A program made the position numbers and the translations under genes. Positions 25,016 to 33,520 of a DNA stretch of 48,772 nucleotides are shown one piece after another. Under the pieces are notes generated by a model. The model was not told the DNA's origin and made no database searches. It saw nothing but the letters and a program-made list of their open reading frames with translations. Origin of the DNA: a candidate division WS1 bacterium (lineage in GTDB: Bacteria > Armatimonadota > Zipacnadia > Zipacnadales > UBA5352); the NCBI GenBank assembly GCA_003566775.1, contig PXBW01000283.1, positions 1 to 48,772 on the forward strand, in the 5' to 3' direction. Position 1 is the first letter of the stretch. Every line of letters begins with the position of its first letter.

Positions 25016-28000
25016 ATGAAGCACGCCGTGATGCTGACTGCTCTTCTTCTCGTACTCGTTCAGATCGCACCGCCCCCTGCGAACGCCGACGATCTCCCCG
25101 CGGAGATCAAGCTCGAACTCGGCGCCGACCCCGCCGCTTCCCTTGAGATGACGGTGCTGCACTCGGCGGAGCGCGGCGATGAGATCAGAGTCGGCGATGA
25201 ACGCGAGGTCGCGCACGAACTGGTCGCGGTTCACTTCGCCTCACTCGGACAGGGGCGCTCACTGTGGCGGCTGCAGTTCACCGAGCCGTGGGAGCAACGC
25301 GGTGACGTGGCGCTGATCCTGTACATTGACGCGGACAACGATCCCGACACCGGGCGCCAGGGTGGCGGTGTCCACGGCACAGACATCATGCTGCGCCCCG
25401 ACACGCTCAGCATCCACGACTACCCCGCCAGTGTGCATCATGTCGCCGCGGCACACGGCGACTCGCTCTACTTCACCCTCGAAGCTCCGCTCAACATCGA
25501 GGACGGCGAGATACTCGCGCGCGCCTACGTGCTGATTCAGAACCGGGAGAACACCGCCGACTCCTGCCGCACCCCGTGGTTCGAGGTGCGCGCCCCCGCC
25601 CTCGACACTGAGCCTTTCGCGGTTGCGGAAGATCACCCGCTCTACCGGCCCCCGGAGATCATCGAGCACGTGAACGTGCGGGTGCCGGTGGATGACGGCG
25701 GAACCCGTGCGATCGTCACCTGGATCACCTCCTGGCCCACCGAAAGCGTGGTGCAGTGGGGCGAGCCGGGCAACCTCGAGGCACTCGTCAGCGGCGACCG
25801 CCCGGCACAGAACCACCGCCTCGTGATCGAGGACCTGCAGCCCGACCGCACATATCACGCCCGGATCCGCGCCCGGGGCGGGCTCGGCGAACTGATCTCC
25901 AGCGATGAGCACTCGTTTAGCACGGCCGTGGCCGAGCCGACCGGCTCAGCGGACCGCGAATCGCTGCCGCTGACCATCTCCGCACCCCCTGGAGCCGCGC
26001 AACCGGTCACCGGCGGCATGCCCTTCCCTCGCGGCGTGCTCGGCTCCGCGGATAACATCCGCCTGCTCGACTCCGCGGGCAACGAGCTTCCGCTGCAGGC
26101 GCAGGTCACGGTGCGCTGGCCCGATGACACCGTGAAGTGGGTGCTGCTCGACTTCCAGGCGGACGTCCCCGAAGGTGGTGAGGCGAGTTACGCGCTGGAG
26201 TTCGGTAACGAGGTCACGCGTGCTCCGCTGACCGAGGCCATCAGTATCGAGGAGGACGATGACGCGATCGTGGTGGACACCGGACCGCTGCGGGTGCGCC
26301 TCGACCGCGCCAACTTCGCGCTGCTCGGCGAGGCGTGGCTGGACGGTGAGCGAATCACCGAAGCCGCGGGAGCGGGCATCTTCCTCACCGATCTCGACGG
26401 CGAGCAGTTCACCTCGCTGGGCGCGCCGGATGAGCTTTACGTCAGCCGCGAAGGGCCACTCTCGGCCACCGTGACCGCGCGCGGCCGGCACCTCAGCGAG
26501 GCGAACGAGCCGCTCTTCGCCTGGAAGGTCGCCATGCAGTTCTACGCCGGACAGCCGCTGGTGCGCCTGCTGCACGTCTTCGAGAACGACATGGTCGAGC
26601 GCGAGGACGAGTTCACCACCGTGCGCAGTCTCGACCTGCGCCTGCCACTCGCCGGAGGGCAACAGGGCGGTCGGCTGCTGCTGCCCGAGGATGCCGCCGC
26701 CGACCTGCCCGCAGGCGCCTCCTCGCGTCTGCTGCAGGGCTACGATGACTCGATCCGCCTCGAGGGCATCGAGGCCGAGATTGGCGAGAATCAGCGCGCC
26801 CCCGGCGCGATGGCGCTGCAGGGCGGAAGCGGCGCGATCTCGCTGGCGGTCACGGACTTCTGGCAGCATTATCCCAAGAGCCTCGGCGCCGACGCTCAGG
26901 GCGCGGTGGTGGGCATCATGCCCGCTCTCCCCGCCGAGGACTACGCGGAGTTCGATGACGAGGTGCTCTTCCACCGCCTGTGGTACTACCTCGACGGCGG
27001 GGTTTATCGCTACCGTCTCGGGATGAGCAAGGCGCACGAACTGATGGTGCGCTTCCATCCGGGGGCCGTAGGTGACGATGAGGTGCGCGCTCTGTCCGAT
27101 CTGAGCGCGGTGCGGCCGCTGATCATAGCCCCGCCGGAGTGGTACGCCCGGACGAAGGCCTTCGGTGACATCACTCCGCGCACCGAGGGCGAGTTCGAGC
27201 AGTACGAGTGGTTCGTGGACGAGATACTCGCAAGATTCGTAAGTCAACGCGAGGATCGGCGCGAGTACGGGATGATGAACTACGGCGACTGGTGGGGCGA
27301 GCGCGGTTACAACTGGGGCAACATCGAGTACGACACCCAGCACGGCATGTTCATGCAGTTTGCCCGCACCGGCAACCGCGATTTCTTCGACAACGCGGCA
27401 ATCGCCGCCCGGCACAACACCGACGTGGACATCGTGCAGCATGCGCACAATCCCGATCACGTAGGCAGGCCGTACACGCACGTTATGTACCACGTGGGCA
27501 ATTACTTCCCGGACTACGATGGCCCCAGTGCGACGCTCACTCGCGGCGCGCCCGACGGCGGCGGGCACACCTGGACCCGCGGCAACCTCGAGTTCGCGGC
27601 TCTCACGGGCGACGAGCGCGCCTTGAGGATCGCGCTCAACACCTCCGGCTTCCTCGCGGGCCCGCTGATGACCGGCTATCGCATGCCGAAGGGCGCCGAA
27701 CGCGCCAGCGCGTGGCAGCTTTACGGCGTACTGGCCGCCTACGACTTCACCGCCGATGAGCACTACCTCAACGCGGCGCGCATCATCACCCGCGACGTGA
27801 TGCGCGAGCAGAACCTTGAGGAGGGGCACTGGAACATCCGGGCGGGGTACTCGGATGTGGTGCCGACGCCGATCGGCGGCTACGCCTGGTGCGCGGGACT
27901 GCTGATGACCGCGCTGGAGTGGGCGAACCGCCACCTTGAGGACCCGGAGATCGACGAGACCATCGTGCGCGCCGCCCGCTGGCTGGCCCGGACCGAGTGG

Positions 28001-29209
28001 ATCCCCGAGGCGAAGGGCTTCCGCTCTGCGTCCTGTGACTCGCTGACACCCGGGGCGCGTCCGGGCAGCAACTCCCGTCGCACTCCCGCGGCGATGCTGC
28101 GCGCGTACGAACTCACCGGCGAGGAGCAGTTCCGCGACATCGCGCACATCGGCTTCTCCTACGCGGCGCGGTCGCCCGCCGGCGGCAAAGGTGGCAGCAC
28201 CCAACTCACCCTCAGCCCGCACATAATATACAAGCTCAAGCAGGCGGGAATCACCTCGCTCGACACCGCGCAGTGGGAGGCGGAGGCGAGCCTGCGCGCC
28301 CCCGGCTTCGTTCCGGTGGAGGCCGGGGGAGCCATTGCGCTGCCGGTAACCGTCACCAGTCATCGAGACGACCCGCTGCGGGTGAACGTGAGGATTGACG
28401 ATCTGCCGCAGGGCTGGGCGCAGGTGGAGGCGCGGACGATTGACCTGACGCCGCGCGGAAGCGAGACGATCAGCCTCGACCTCACCGCCCCGGACGATCT
28501 CGCGCCCGGAGACACAGTCGTCCTGACCGTCTGCTCTGAGGCTGAAGACGGCGAGGCGGTGCGGCAGAACGTGCTGCTGGCACGTCCGGCGGAGGTAGCG
28601 GTCGGGGATGCGATCGGCCTGGTGCCGGGCGAGCCGGAGTTCCTCGCCCCGGCGCTGGAGCAGGCGGGTATCGACGCCCGGAGCATCGAATCGCTGGACG
28701 ATCTCTCGGCCTACTCAGCGATCTTTCTCAGCACTCAGGCGCACCACGTTGACTCCGCCGGGCTGCAGAGTGACTACCCGCTGCTCCTGCAGTGGGTGCA
28801 TGGGGGCGGCACACTCGTGATCTCGCAGATGCAGGACGTCGGCTGGCGCCCCGAGTACCTGCCCGGCACCGTGCTGCTCAGCGACGACCGCACCGAAAGT
28901 GGGGAGATCGCCGCCCCCGATCATCCCATCTTCGCTGGCATATCCGACCGGGACGCCCTCTCCGGCATGGTCATGTACGACAGCATCGTGAAGGCCGAGG
29001 GCTGGCGGGTACTGCTGGAGGATGGCCGCGGCGGCCCCGCGATCATCACCACTGATCTCGGCGAAGGGCGCATCCTCGCCTTCATGCCCAGTGTGGAGCG
29101 TTACCTTACCGGCGAGGCCGAGTGCTCCGACCCCGATCGCCTCGCCGCCTACGGCCGCCTCTTCACCAACATCCTCGCGTGGGCTCTCGCTGGCGCGGGC
29201 GATCTCTGA
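25016..29209 (+). CDS. Large secreted PcRGLX-type protein with C-terminal ThuA/GATase-like domain
   Basis: Start at the ATG at 25016 (GAGGAG 8 bases upstream; a GTG 9 bases earlier is less likely). The 1397-residue exported protein has a signal peptide ending PANA-DD. It continues with a beta domain, a fibronectin-III-like module (about 215-305), the RIFT barrel from about 317 (GGMPFPRGVLGSADNIRLL) and the toroid around YGMMNYGDWWGERGYNWGNI near 748. In place of the CBM of its paralogue at 17744 it carries an NPCBM/NEW3-like beta domain (about 1100-1190). An alpha/beta ThuA- or class-I-GATase-like domain ends it (about 1200-1395: AIFLSTQAHHVDS, GGGTLVISQMQ). Likely an extracellular carbohydrate-active protein. 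Substrate unproven. Confidence 0.82.
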   Translation: MKHAVMLTALLLVLVQIAPPPANADDLPAEIKLELGADPAASLEMTVLHSAERGDEIRVGDEREVAHELVAVHFASLGQGRSLWRLQFTEPWEQRGDVALILYIDADNDPDTGRQGGGVHGTDIMLRPDTLSIHDYPASVHHVAAAHGDSLYFTLEAPLNIEDGEILARAYVLIQNRENTADSCRTPWFEVRAPALDTEPFAVAEDHPLYRPPEIIEHVNVRVPVDDGGTRAIVTWITSWPTESVVQWGEPGNLEALVSGDRPAQNHRLVIEDLQPDRTYHARIRARGGLGELISSDEHSFSTAVAEPTGSADRESLPLTISAPPGAAQPVTGGMPFPRGVLGSADNIRLLDSAGNELPLQAQVTVRWPDDTVKWVLLDFQADVPEGGEASYALEFGNEVTRAPLTEAISIEEDDDAIVVDTGPLRVRLDRANFALLGEAWLDGERITEAAGAGIFLTDLDGEQFTSLGAPDELYVSREGPLSATVTARGRHLSEANEPLFAWKVAMQFYAGQPLVRLLHVFENDMVEREDEFTTVRSLDLRLPLAGGQQGGRLLLPEDAAADLPAGASSRLLQGYDDSIRLEGIEAEIGENQRAPGAMALQGGSGAISLAVTDFWQHYPKSLGADAQGAVVGIMPALPAEDYAEFDDEVLFHRLWYYLDGGVYRYRLGMSKAHELMVRFHPGAVGDDEVRALSDLSAVRPLIIAPPEWYARTKAFGDITPRTEGEFEQYEWFVDEILARFVSQREDRREYGMMNYGDWWGERGYNWGNIEYDTQHGMFMQFARTGNRDFFDNAAIAARHNTDVDIVQHAHNPDHVGRPYTHVMYHVGNYFPDYDGPSATLTRGAPDGGGHTWTRGNLEFAALTGDERALRIALNTSGFLAGPLMTGYRMPKGAERASAWQLYGVLAAYDFTADEHYLNAARIITRDVMREQNLEEGHWNIRAGYSDVVPTPIGGYAWCAGLLMTALEWANRHLEDPEIDETIVRAARWLARTEWIPEAKGFRSASCDSLTPGARPGSNSRRTPAAMLRAYELTGEEQFRDIAHIGFSYAARSPAGGKGGSTQLTLSPHIIYKLKQAGITSLDTAQWEAEASLRAPGFVPVEAGGAIALPVTVTSHRDDPLRVNVRIDDLPQGWAQVEARTIDLTPRGSETISLDLTAPDDLAPGDTVVLTVCSEAEDGEAVRQNVLLARPAEVAVGDAIGLVPGEPEFLAPALEQAGIDARSIESLDDLSAYSAIFLSTQAHHVDSAGLQSDYPLLLQWVHGGGTLVISQMQDVGWRPEYLPGTVLLSDDRTESGEIAAPDHPIFAGISDRDALSGMVMYDSIVKAEGWRVLLEDGRGGPAIITTDLGEGRILAFMPSVERYLTGEAECSDPDRLAAYGRLFTNILAWALAGAGDL

Positions 29210-29245
29210 ACTGCCCCTCAGGACAACCCTCAGGCGTCTGTGACA

Positions 29246-29268
29246 GCCCCGCCGGAAGTCGCCGGGGC
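29246..29268 (+). terminator. Hairpin after the second PcRGLX-type gene
   Basis: Perfect 6-bp GC stem (gccccg / cggggc) around 11 nt, 36 bases past the stop. Modest candidate. Confidence 0.4.
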
Positions 29269-29303
29269 CCTGTATATGGGGTCTGAGCATCCGTTCAAAG
29301 ATG

Positions 29304-29411
29304 GGGGACGGGAGTCGCGAGTCAGATGTGGCCTACATTGCCTCTCTGAAGCAGGATGAGCCGTCCCCGATCGCGAAGCTACCGGTGTGCCGGAGGATCA
29401 CGAGCGGTAGC
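29304..29411 (+). promoter_or_regulatory. Candidate structured leader RNA upstream of the UPF0016 gene
   Basis: Two long-range perfect helices stand side by side in the 309-base gap 29210-29518. These are ggggacgg (29304-29311) with ccgtcccc (29361-29368), and gctaccg (29378-29384) with cggtagc (29405-29411). An internal atgt/acat hairpin lies within the first. UPF0016 genes in other bacteria are often under the Mn2+ yybP-ykoY riboswitch, but its GGGGAGUA core is not seen, so any riboswitch claim is inference. Confidence 0.35.
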
Positions 29412-29518
29412 GCCGTAACCTAACTCTCATCCCGCGGCCCTGCGCCGATCCCTCCCGCGCGTAGTTCACCGGAGGCACGTCGGGTAACCTTACTGCTGAA
29501 CACGACAGGAGAACACAG

Positions 29519-29791
29519 ATGGAGTGGCGACCCTTCCTCGTTGCATTCGTGACGATCTTTCTCGCTGAACTCGGCGACAAGACACAACTCGCGGCGCTGG
29601 TCATCGCCGCAGATCAGCAGAGCCCATGGATGGTCTTCGCGGGCACCGCGCTCGCACTCACGCTGGTAAGCGCTATCGCGGTGTTGCTCGGGCACGTGCT
29701 GGGAGTACATCTCCCCGAGGAGATAATCCGATACGTGGCGGCAGCCATCTTCGTGGTGATGGGTGTGCTGATCGCAGTGCAGGTGATCTGA
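29519..29791 (+). CDS. Half-size UPF0016/GDT1 (TMEM165-like) cation transporter
   Basis: A 90-residue membrane protein with three hydrophobic segments and the signature ELGDKT (18-23), the E-x-G-D-K/R-S/T motif of the family that exports Mn2+ or Ca2+. Most members contain two copies of this module (about 190-220 residues). This single copy should work as a homodimer, as known for some bacterial members. AGGAG lies 7 bases before the ATG. It stands alone, with a possibly structured 5' leader. Confidence 0.88.
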   Translation: MEWRPFLVAFVTIFLAELGDKTQLAALVIAADQQSPWMVFAGTALALTLVSAIAVLLGHVLGVHLPEEIIRYVAAAIFVVMGVLIAVQVI

Positions 29792-30143
29792 TCGGTGGTG
29801 AAAGACTGCAGCGAAGGCAATGAGGTTGCCGACGCCGTGCATCACAGGTATGCTCATTGAGCAGCCGCTGGATACTGAGGCCCTCGGCGGCCTCGGGCCC
29901 GACTGTGCTGCGCTCGCAACGCCGGACATCGATCATGTGCACTGCTGTGCACCTTCCTGCTTCGCTCCGGCCGCACACGTGCTTCCACGCCTCCGCCGAT
30001 TGCACCTGCGCGAAATCTGAAGGTTTCTCGATCCTATGCATCGAAGCAACGTGACAGCGGTCAACGGCTGCACGGACAGGAGTGTCCGTGCCACGGAACC
30101 GCGACAGCGATCACGCACCCATGCACGAAAGGACTTCTGCAAC
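29792..30143 (+). promoter_or_regulatory. Gene-free region with hairpin upstream of the URO-D-like gene
   Basis: I see no convincing coding sequence in these 352 bases. At 30070-30091 there is a perfect 9-bp inverted repeat (gcacggaca / tgtccgtgc) with a 4-nt loop, 52 bases before the URO-D-like start: either an operator or a terminator/attenuator hairpin. No clear promoter hexamers. Confidence 0.4.
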
Positions 30144-31118
30144 ATGACCCCGCGCGAATCGGTCAAAATCGCGCTCGACGGCGGGCGGCCGCAAGGACTG
30201 CCGCCGCACTTCGAGCTTGTCTTCAAGCGCTGTGAGGAGTTCTACGGCCGCAAGCGCCTCGAACGCCCGGACCTCGAAGGCATCGAGGGCGCCGAGCGCG
30301 ACCGGATGCTGCGCGAGAACGCGCGCATGTGGGCGGAGATCTACGCGCAACTCGACTGGGCGATCTGCACCGGCTTCTGGGGCCTCGATGACGATGACCA
30401 GCTTCGCTCCTTCGATCACTTGCGCGACTTCGCGGGCGAGTCGATCATGCTCTCCACCACCATCGACGGGACGGTCGGCATCCCCTCCGGCAGCAACATG
30501 GCCGAGGCGGCGATGGCTCTCTTCGACCGCCGCGAGGAGGAGCTTGACGCCCGCGAGCGCGCCATCGACCACGCAATCGCCCGCGCGCAGCGCTTCGCCG
30601 AGGCGGGCGCCGAGATTATCCTTATGTGTGCCGACTACTGCTTCAACGATGGGCCGTGGCTCTCGCCCGAGATGTTCGCGGAGTTCGTGACACCGTTCCT
30701 CGCCCGGCAGGTCGAGGGCTTGCAGAGCCTCGGCCTCTACGCCGCAAAGCACACCGATGGCGACATCATGCCGATCCTCGATCAGCTTGTGAGCACCGGG
30801 ATCGACGCCCTGCACTCGCTCGACCCGATGGCGGGGGTGGATATCCGCGAGGTGCGCGAGATCGTCGGGCCGAAGCTGTGCCTGATGGGTAACGTCAACT
30901 GCGCGCTGGTTCACGCCGGGACGCCGCAGGAGGTCTATGACAGCGCGCTCTACTGCCTCGCCCACGGCGGCGTGGAGAACGGGGCGTATGTCTTCTGCAC
31001 CAGCAATTGCATCTTCGAGGGCGTGCCGCTTGCGAACTACGAGGCGATGCTGCAGGCGCGCCGCGACTTCGGCCCACCCGGCGCGGAGCATCCGGAGGCG
31101 CCGCAGCAACACACATGA
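30144..31118 (+). CDS. Uroporphyrinogen-decarboxylase-family protein (MtaA/CmuA-like)
   Basis: The start is placed at 30144 (AAGGA upstream; MTPRESVKIAL is the usual family opening). The 324-residue TIM-barrel protein belongs to the URO-D superfamily but is not a heme-pathway HemE. It resembles methyltransferase-type members, with candidate metal ligands in KHTDGD and in the C-terminal SNCIF (Cys). Members act in corrinoid-linked methyl transfer or unknown degradative reactions. No corrinoid protein is adjacent. It is followed after 14 bases by a secreted protein gene, suggesting co-transcription. Confidence 0.82.
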   Translation: MTPRESVKIALDGGRPQGLPPHFELVFKRCEEFYGRKRLERPDLEGIEGAERDRMLRENARMWAEIYAQLDWAICTGFWGLDDDDQLRSFDHLRDFAGESIMLSTTIDGTVGIPSGSNMAEAAMALFDRREEELDARERAIDHAIARAQRFAEAGAEIILMCADYCFNDGPWLSPEMFAEFVTPFLARQVEGLQSLGLYAAKHTDGDIMPILDQLVSTGIDALHSLDPMAGVDIREVREIVGPKLCLMGNVNCALVHAGTPQEVYDSALYCLAHGGVENGAYVFCTSNCIFEGVPLANYEAMLQARRDFGPPGAEHPEAPQQHT

Positions 31119-31132
31119 TGGAGGCCAGGCCA

Positions 31133-33382
31133 ATGACCCAGACAGTGATCGCTATTGCTGTGTGCACGCTGATCGTCGCAGCCGGTGCGGGCGCGGATGA
31201 AGCACAGCGCGCGCAGATCGCAGTCGAGGCCGCCGCGCGCGGAGCAGACCGCACATGGGAGGCGCTGCAGGCCGGCACGGATGATCTCGAATCGCGCAAC
31301 CTCTTCCACGCCGCGCTGGCGTACTGCGAGGCTGAGCGCGATCTCGACCGGCTCGCCCCGCTTCTGCAGGCGGCCTCCGCGATGCAGGATCGCGACCCCG
31401 CCAGCCCCGGCTACGGGAACTTCCTCTGGAAGCGCTCGGAGACCGAGGTGCGCGATTACAACGCGGTCGAGTTCGGCATGCGCAGCGCCACAGCGATCTG
31501 GATCCGCCACCAGGAGCGTCTCTGCGCCGAGGCTCGCGCGGAGTTGGAGCAGCTTCTCGAGCACGCGACTGCGGCATGTCTGCGCCATCGCGTGGCCCCG
31601 GCTTACACGAACATCACGCTGATGAACGCGAGCAACCTGATCCTGCTCGGCGAGGCGCTTGAGCGGCCGGATGTCACCGTCGAGGGCCGGGAGCGTCTCG
31701 ACACCTTCTGCGTGTACACCTGGGCGGCGGGTATCCACGAGTTCGCGAGCCCGGTCTACTACGGTGTGAACATCGAGGCCCTGCTCCTGCTGCATGAACT
31801 GGCCGAGAGCGCGGAGGTGCGCGAGCAGGCGGACGCGCTGCTGGAGCTTCTCTGGACCGACGTCGCGCTCAACTGGTGGCCGCCGGCGCAGCGACTTGCG
31901 GGCGCGCACAGCCGCAGCAACGACTACCTGCGCGGTCGCGGCGGCGTCGAGGGGCATCTCTGGATGGCGGGCTGGTTCGATGAGCCGCGCCAGAGCCGCC
32001 TCGCCCCGGCGATCGCCTCATGGCGACCTCCCGCCGAACTCGAGCGCCTCTCCTCCGAGCGTCTGCCACGGCTGGTGCGGCAGAGCTGGGGCATCGGCAG
32101 GGACGAGACGCGGACGCATTACCTCCTCGACGAGATCACTCTCAGCACCGCCGGGGCACACTTTGGCCCTGACGATGTGCCGATGACGGTGGACTTCGCC
32201 ACAGGGCGCGATGGCGTCCGCGGCTACGTCATCTCGGATGCCCGGCAGGACCCGTATGGCACCGAGGACCTGCCGCTGGGCCCGCATGCCAAGGCATTCC
32301 ACTCGCGACCGCTCTGGGCCGCCGCTCAGCGCGCCGCCGATGCGCTTGGCCTCGCGCTCTACCGTGAGGACGATCTGATCGGCGACCCGCGCGCGCTGGC
32401 GACGCACTTCGTGATGCCGCGGGACGTTGACGCGGCATGGATCGGAGGCGCTGCGGTGGCGCTCGATGCGGACGAGCCCTTCGCGCATGAACTTCCGGCT
32501 GGAGAGACGCTCGCGATTCAGAAGGGGAGCGCGGTGATGGCGCTGCGAGTGCCCTGGGCGCGCGGCTTCGACGGCGAAACGGCCCCCGCCGCCCTGGTCT
32601 TCGATGGCAATCCGCATGGCGCAATGCGGCTGACGATCGATCATTCCGCGGGGGCGATGGACCCGCGCGAGATGCCGGCGGCGGCGCTCTGGGTGCGCGT
32701 CGGCAGCGGCGTGGACGATCTGCCCCGGTGGCTTGCGGAGTTCGCAGGCGCCTCGGTCGAGGTCGAGGTCGCGGAGGGCGGCATCAACATCGAGGCGGCA
32801 GGCGCGGATGGCCCGGTGGCGCTCGCGGCGCGGGCGCCGTGGCAGGCAGCCGAGCGAATTATCCCCGAACCATGCCGCACGCCGCTTGAGCTTGATGGCG
32901 CGCAGATGGGCCGGCCGATCCTCGAACGGATCCCCGCGGTCGCGCGTTACGTGCAGTCGCGGCAACTCGAACCCGAGGTGGCCATAATCGCCTCTGATGG
33001 CGCGTCTGTCGATGCAGCGACCGGCCTGGTGCTGCCGCCCGCGCGCGTTCAGGCGCATGACGATGATCCGCGCGTGACAGTCGTGCACAGCCCGGATGCG
33101 GGTGGCAGCGTGATCCTGCGAGCGACCGTGGAGCGCGCGGGGCTTTACCGGATCGAGGGGCATCTGGCGGTGCATCAGGAGGGACCGCTGACGCTCCGGC
33201 TGCTGACCGAAAGCTCCGATCCGGCGCCGGAGGTGACGCGCATCATGCCGCAGGCGGAGCTGTCGTGGCAGCCGCTGAGCGACGAGGCGATCATGCTTCC
33301 GCGCGGGCGGGTCGGGCTGCAGTTGATGCTGCCGCCGGGCGCGAGCATCGCCGCGGTGCGAGTGCATGGCGTCGAGGAATGA
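31133..33382 (+). CDS. Secreted protein of unrecognised family
   Basis: Start at 31133 (GGAGG 9 bases upstream; signal peptide MTQTVIAIAVCTLIVAAGAGA-DE). The 749-residue product has a helix-rich N-terminal half (about 30-330: NFLWKRSETEVRDYNAVEFGM, VAPAYTNITLMNASN, ASPVYYGVNIEALLLL) that looks like an alpha/alpha toroid. The C-terminal half is beta-rich and ends DEAIMLPRGRVGLQLMLPPG. The layout recalls heparinase-like or toroid polysaccharide enzymes, but I cannot name a family or catalytic residues. It follows the URO-D-like gene. Its last 33 codons reappear as a decayed copy at 35234-35332. Confidence 0.75.
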   Translation: MTQTVIAIAVCTLIVAAGAGADEAQRAQIAVEAAARGADRTWEALQAGTDDLESRNLFHAALAYCEAERDLDRLAPLLQAASAMQDRDPASPGYGNFLWKRSETEVRDYNAVEFGMRSATAIWIRHQERLCAEARAELEQLLEHATAACLRHRVAPAYTNITLMNASNLILLGEALERPDVTVEGRERLDTFCVYTWAAGIHEFASPVYYGVNIEALLLLHELAESAEVREQADALLELLWTDVALNWWPPAQRLAGAHSRSNDYLRGRGGVEGHLWMAGWFDEPRQSRLAPAIASWRPPAELERLSSERLPRLVRQSWGIGRDETRTHYLLDEITLSTAGAHFGPDDVPMTVDFATGRDGVRGYVISDARQDPYGTEDLPLGPHAKAFHSRPLWAAAQRAADALGLALYREDDLIGDPRALATHFVMPRDVDAAWIGGAAVALDADEPFAHELPAGETLAIQKGSAVMALRVPWARGFDGETAPAALVFDGNPHGAMRLTIDHSAGAMDPREMPAAALWVRVGSGVDDLPRWLAEFAGASVEVEVAEGGINIEAAGADGPVALAARAPWQAAERIIPEPCRTPLELDGAQMGRPILERIPAVARYVQSRQLEPEVAIIASDGASVDAATGLVLPPARVQAHDDDPRVTVVHSPDAGGSVILRATVERAGLYRIEGHLAVHQEGPLTLRLLTESSDPAPEVTRIMPQAELSWQPLSDEAIMLPRGRVGLQLMLPPGASIAAVRVHGVEE

Positions 33383-33455
33383 GCGGGGGCGCGAGGCGTC
33401 CGGAATTGCCGCGCGCGATGCTCTGGCGCCTCACTACCCATCTCCATCTCCACCA

Positions 33456-33489
33456 GGGGCAACCTGCCGTCGCCGCAGGACCGTGCCCC
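33456..33489. terminator. Nested hairpin between convergent genes
   Basis: Outer arms ggggca / tgcccc and inner arms cctgc / gcagg form a two-tier stem between the secreted protein (plus) and the membrane protein (minus). A partly similar sequence occurs at 35163-35200. Confidence 0.5.
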
Positions 33490-33520
33490 TGCCCGAAGCC
33501 AGCGTCCCGCTCAGCCCCGG

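Noticed and set aside
25946-28363. 805-codon open frame on the minus strand
   Set aside because: Entirely antisense to the PcRGLX-type gene; it has Arg/Val/His-rich low-information composition typical of shadows in GC-rich DNA, with no motif or ribosome site.
29313-29345. B12-box-like stretch (gagtcagatg...attgcc) in the same leader
   Set aside because: The match to the cobalamin box is interrupted by extra bases, and the rest of the cobalamin riboswitch is missing.
29210-29518. yybP-ykoY Mn2+ riboswitch before the UPF0016 gene
   Set aside because: The GGGGAGUA core and its partner were not found. Reported only as a possible structured leader of unknown type.
29820-30054. Short plus-strand frames in the gap after the UPF0016 gene
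   Set aside because: Two overlapping frames of similar length, both Cys/Arg-rich without motifs or ribosome sites.
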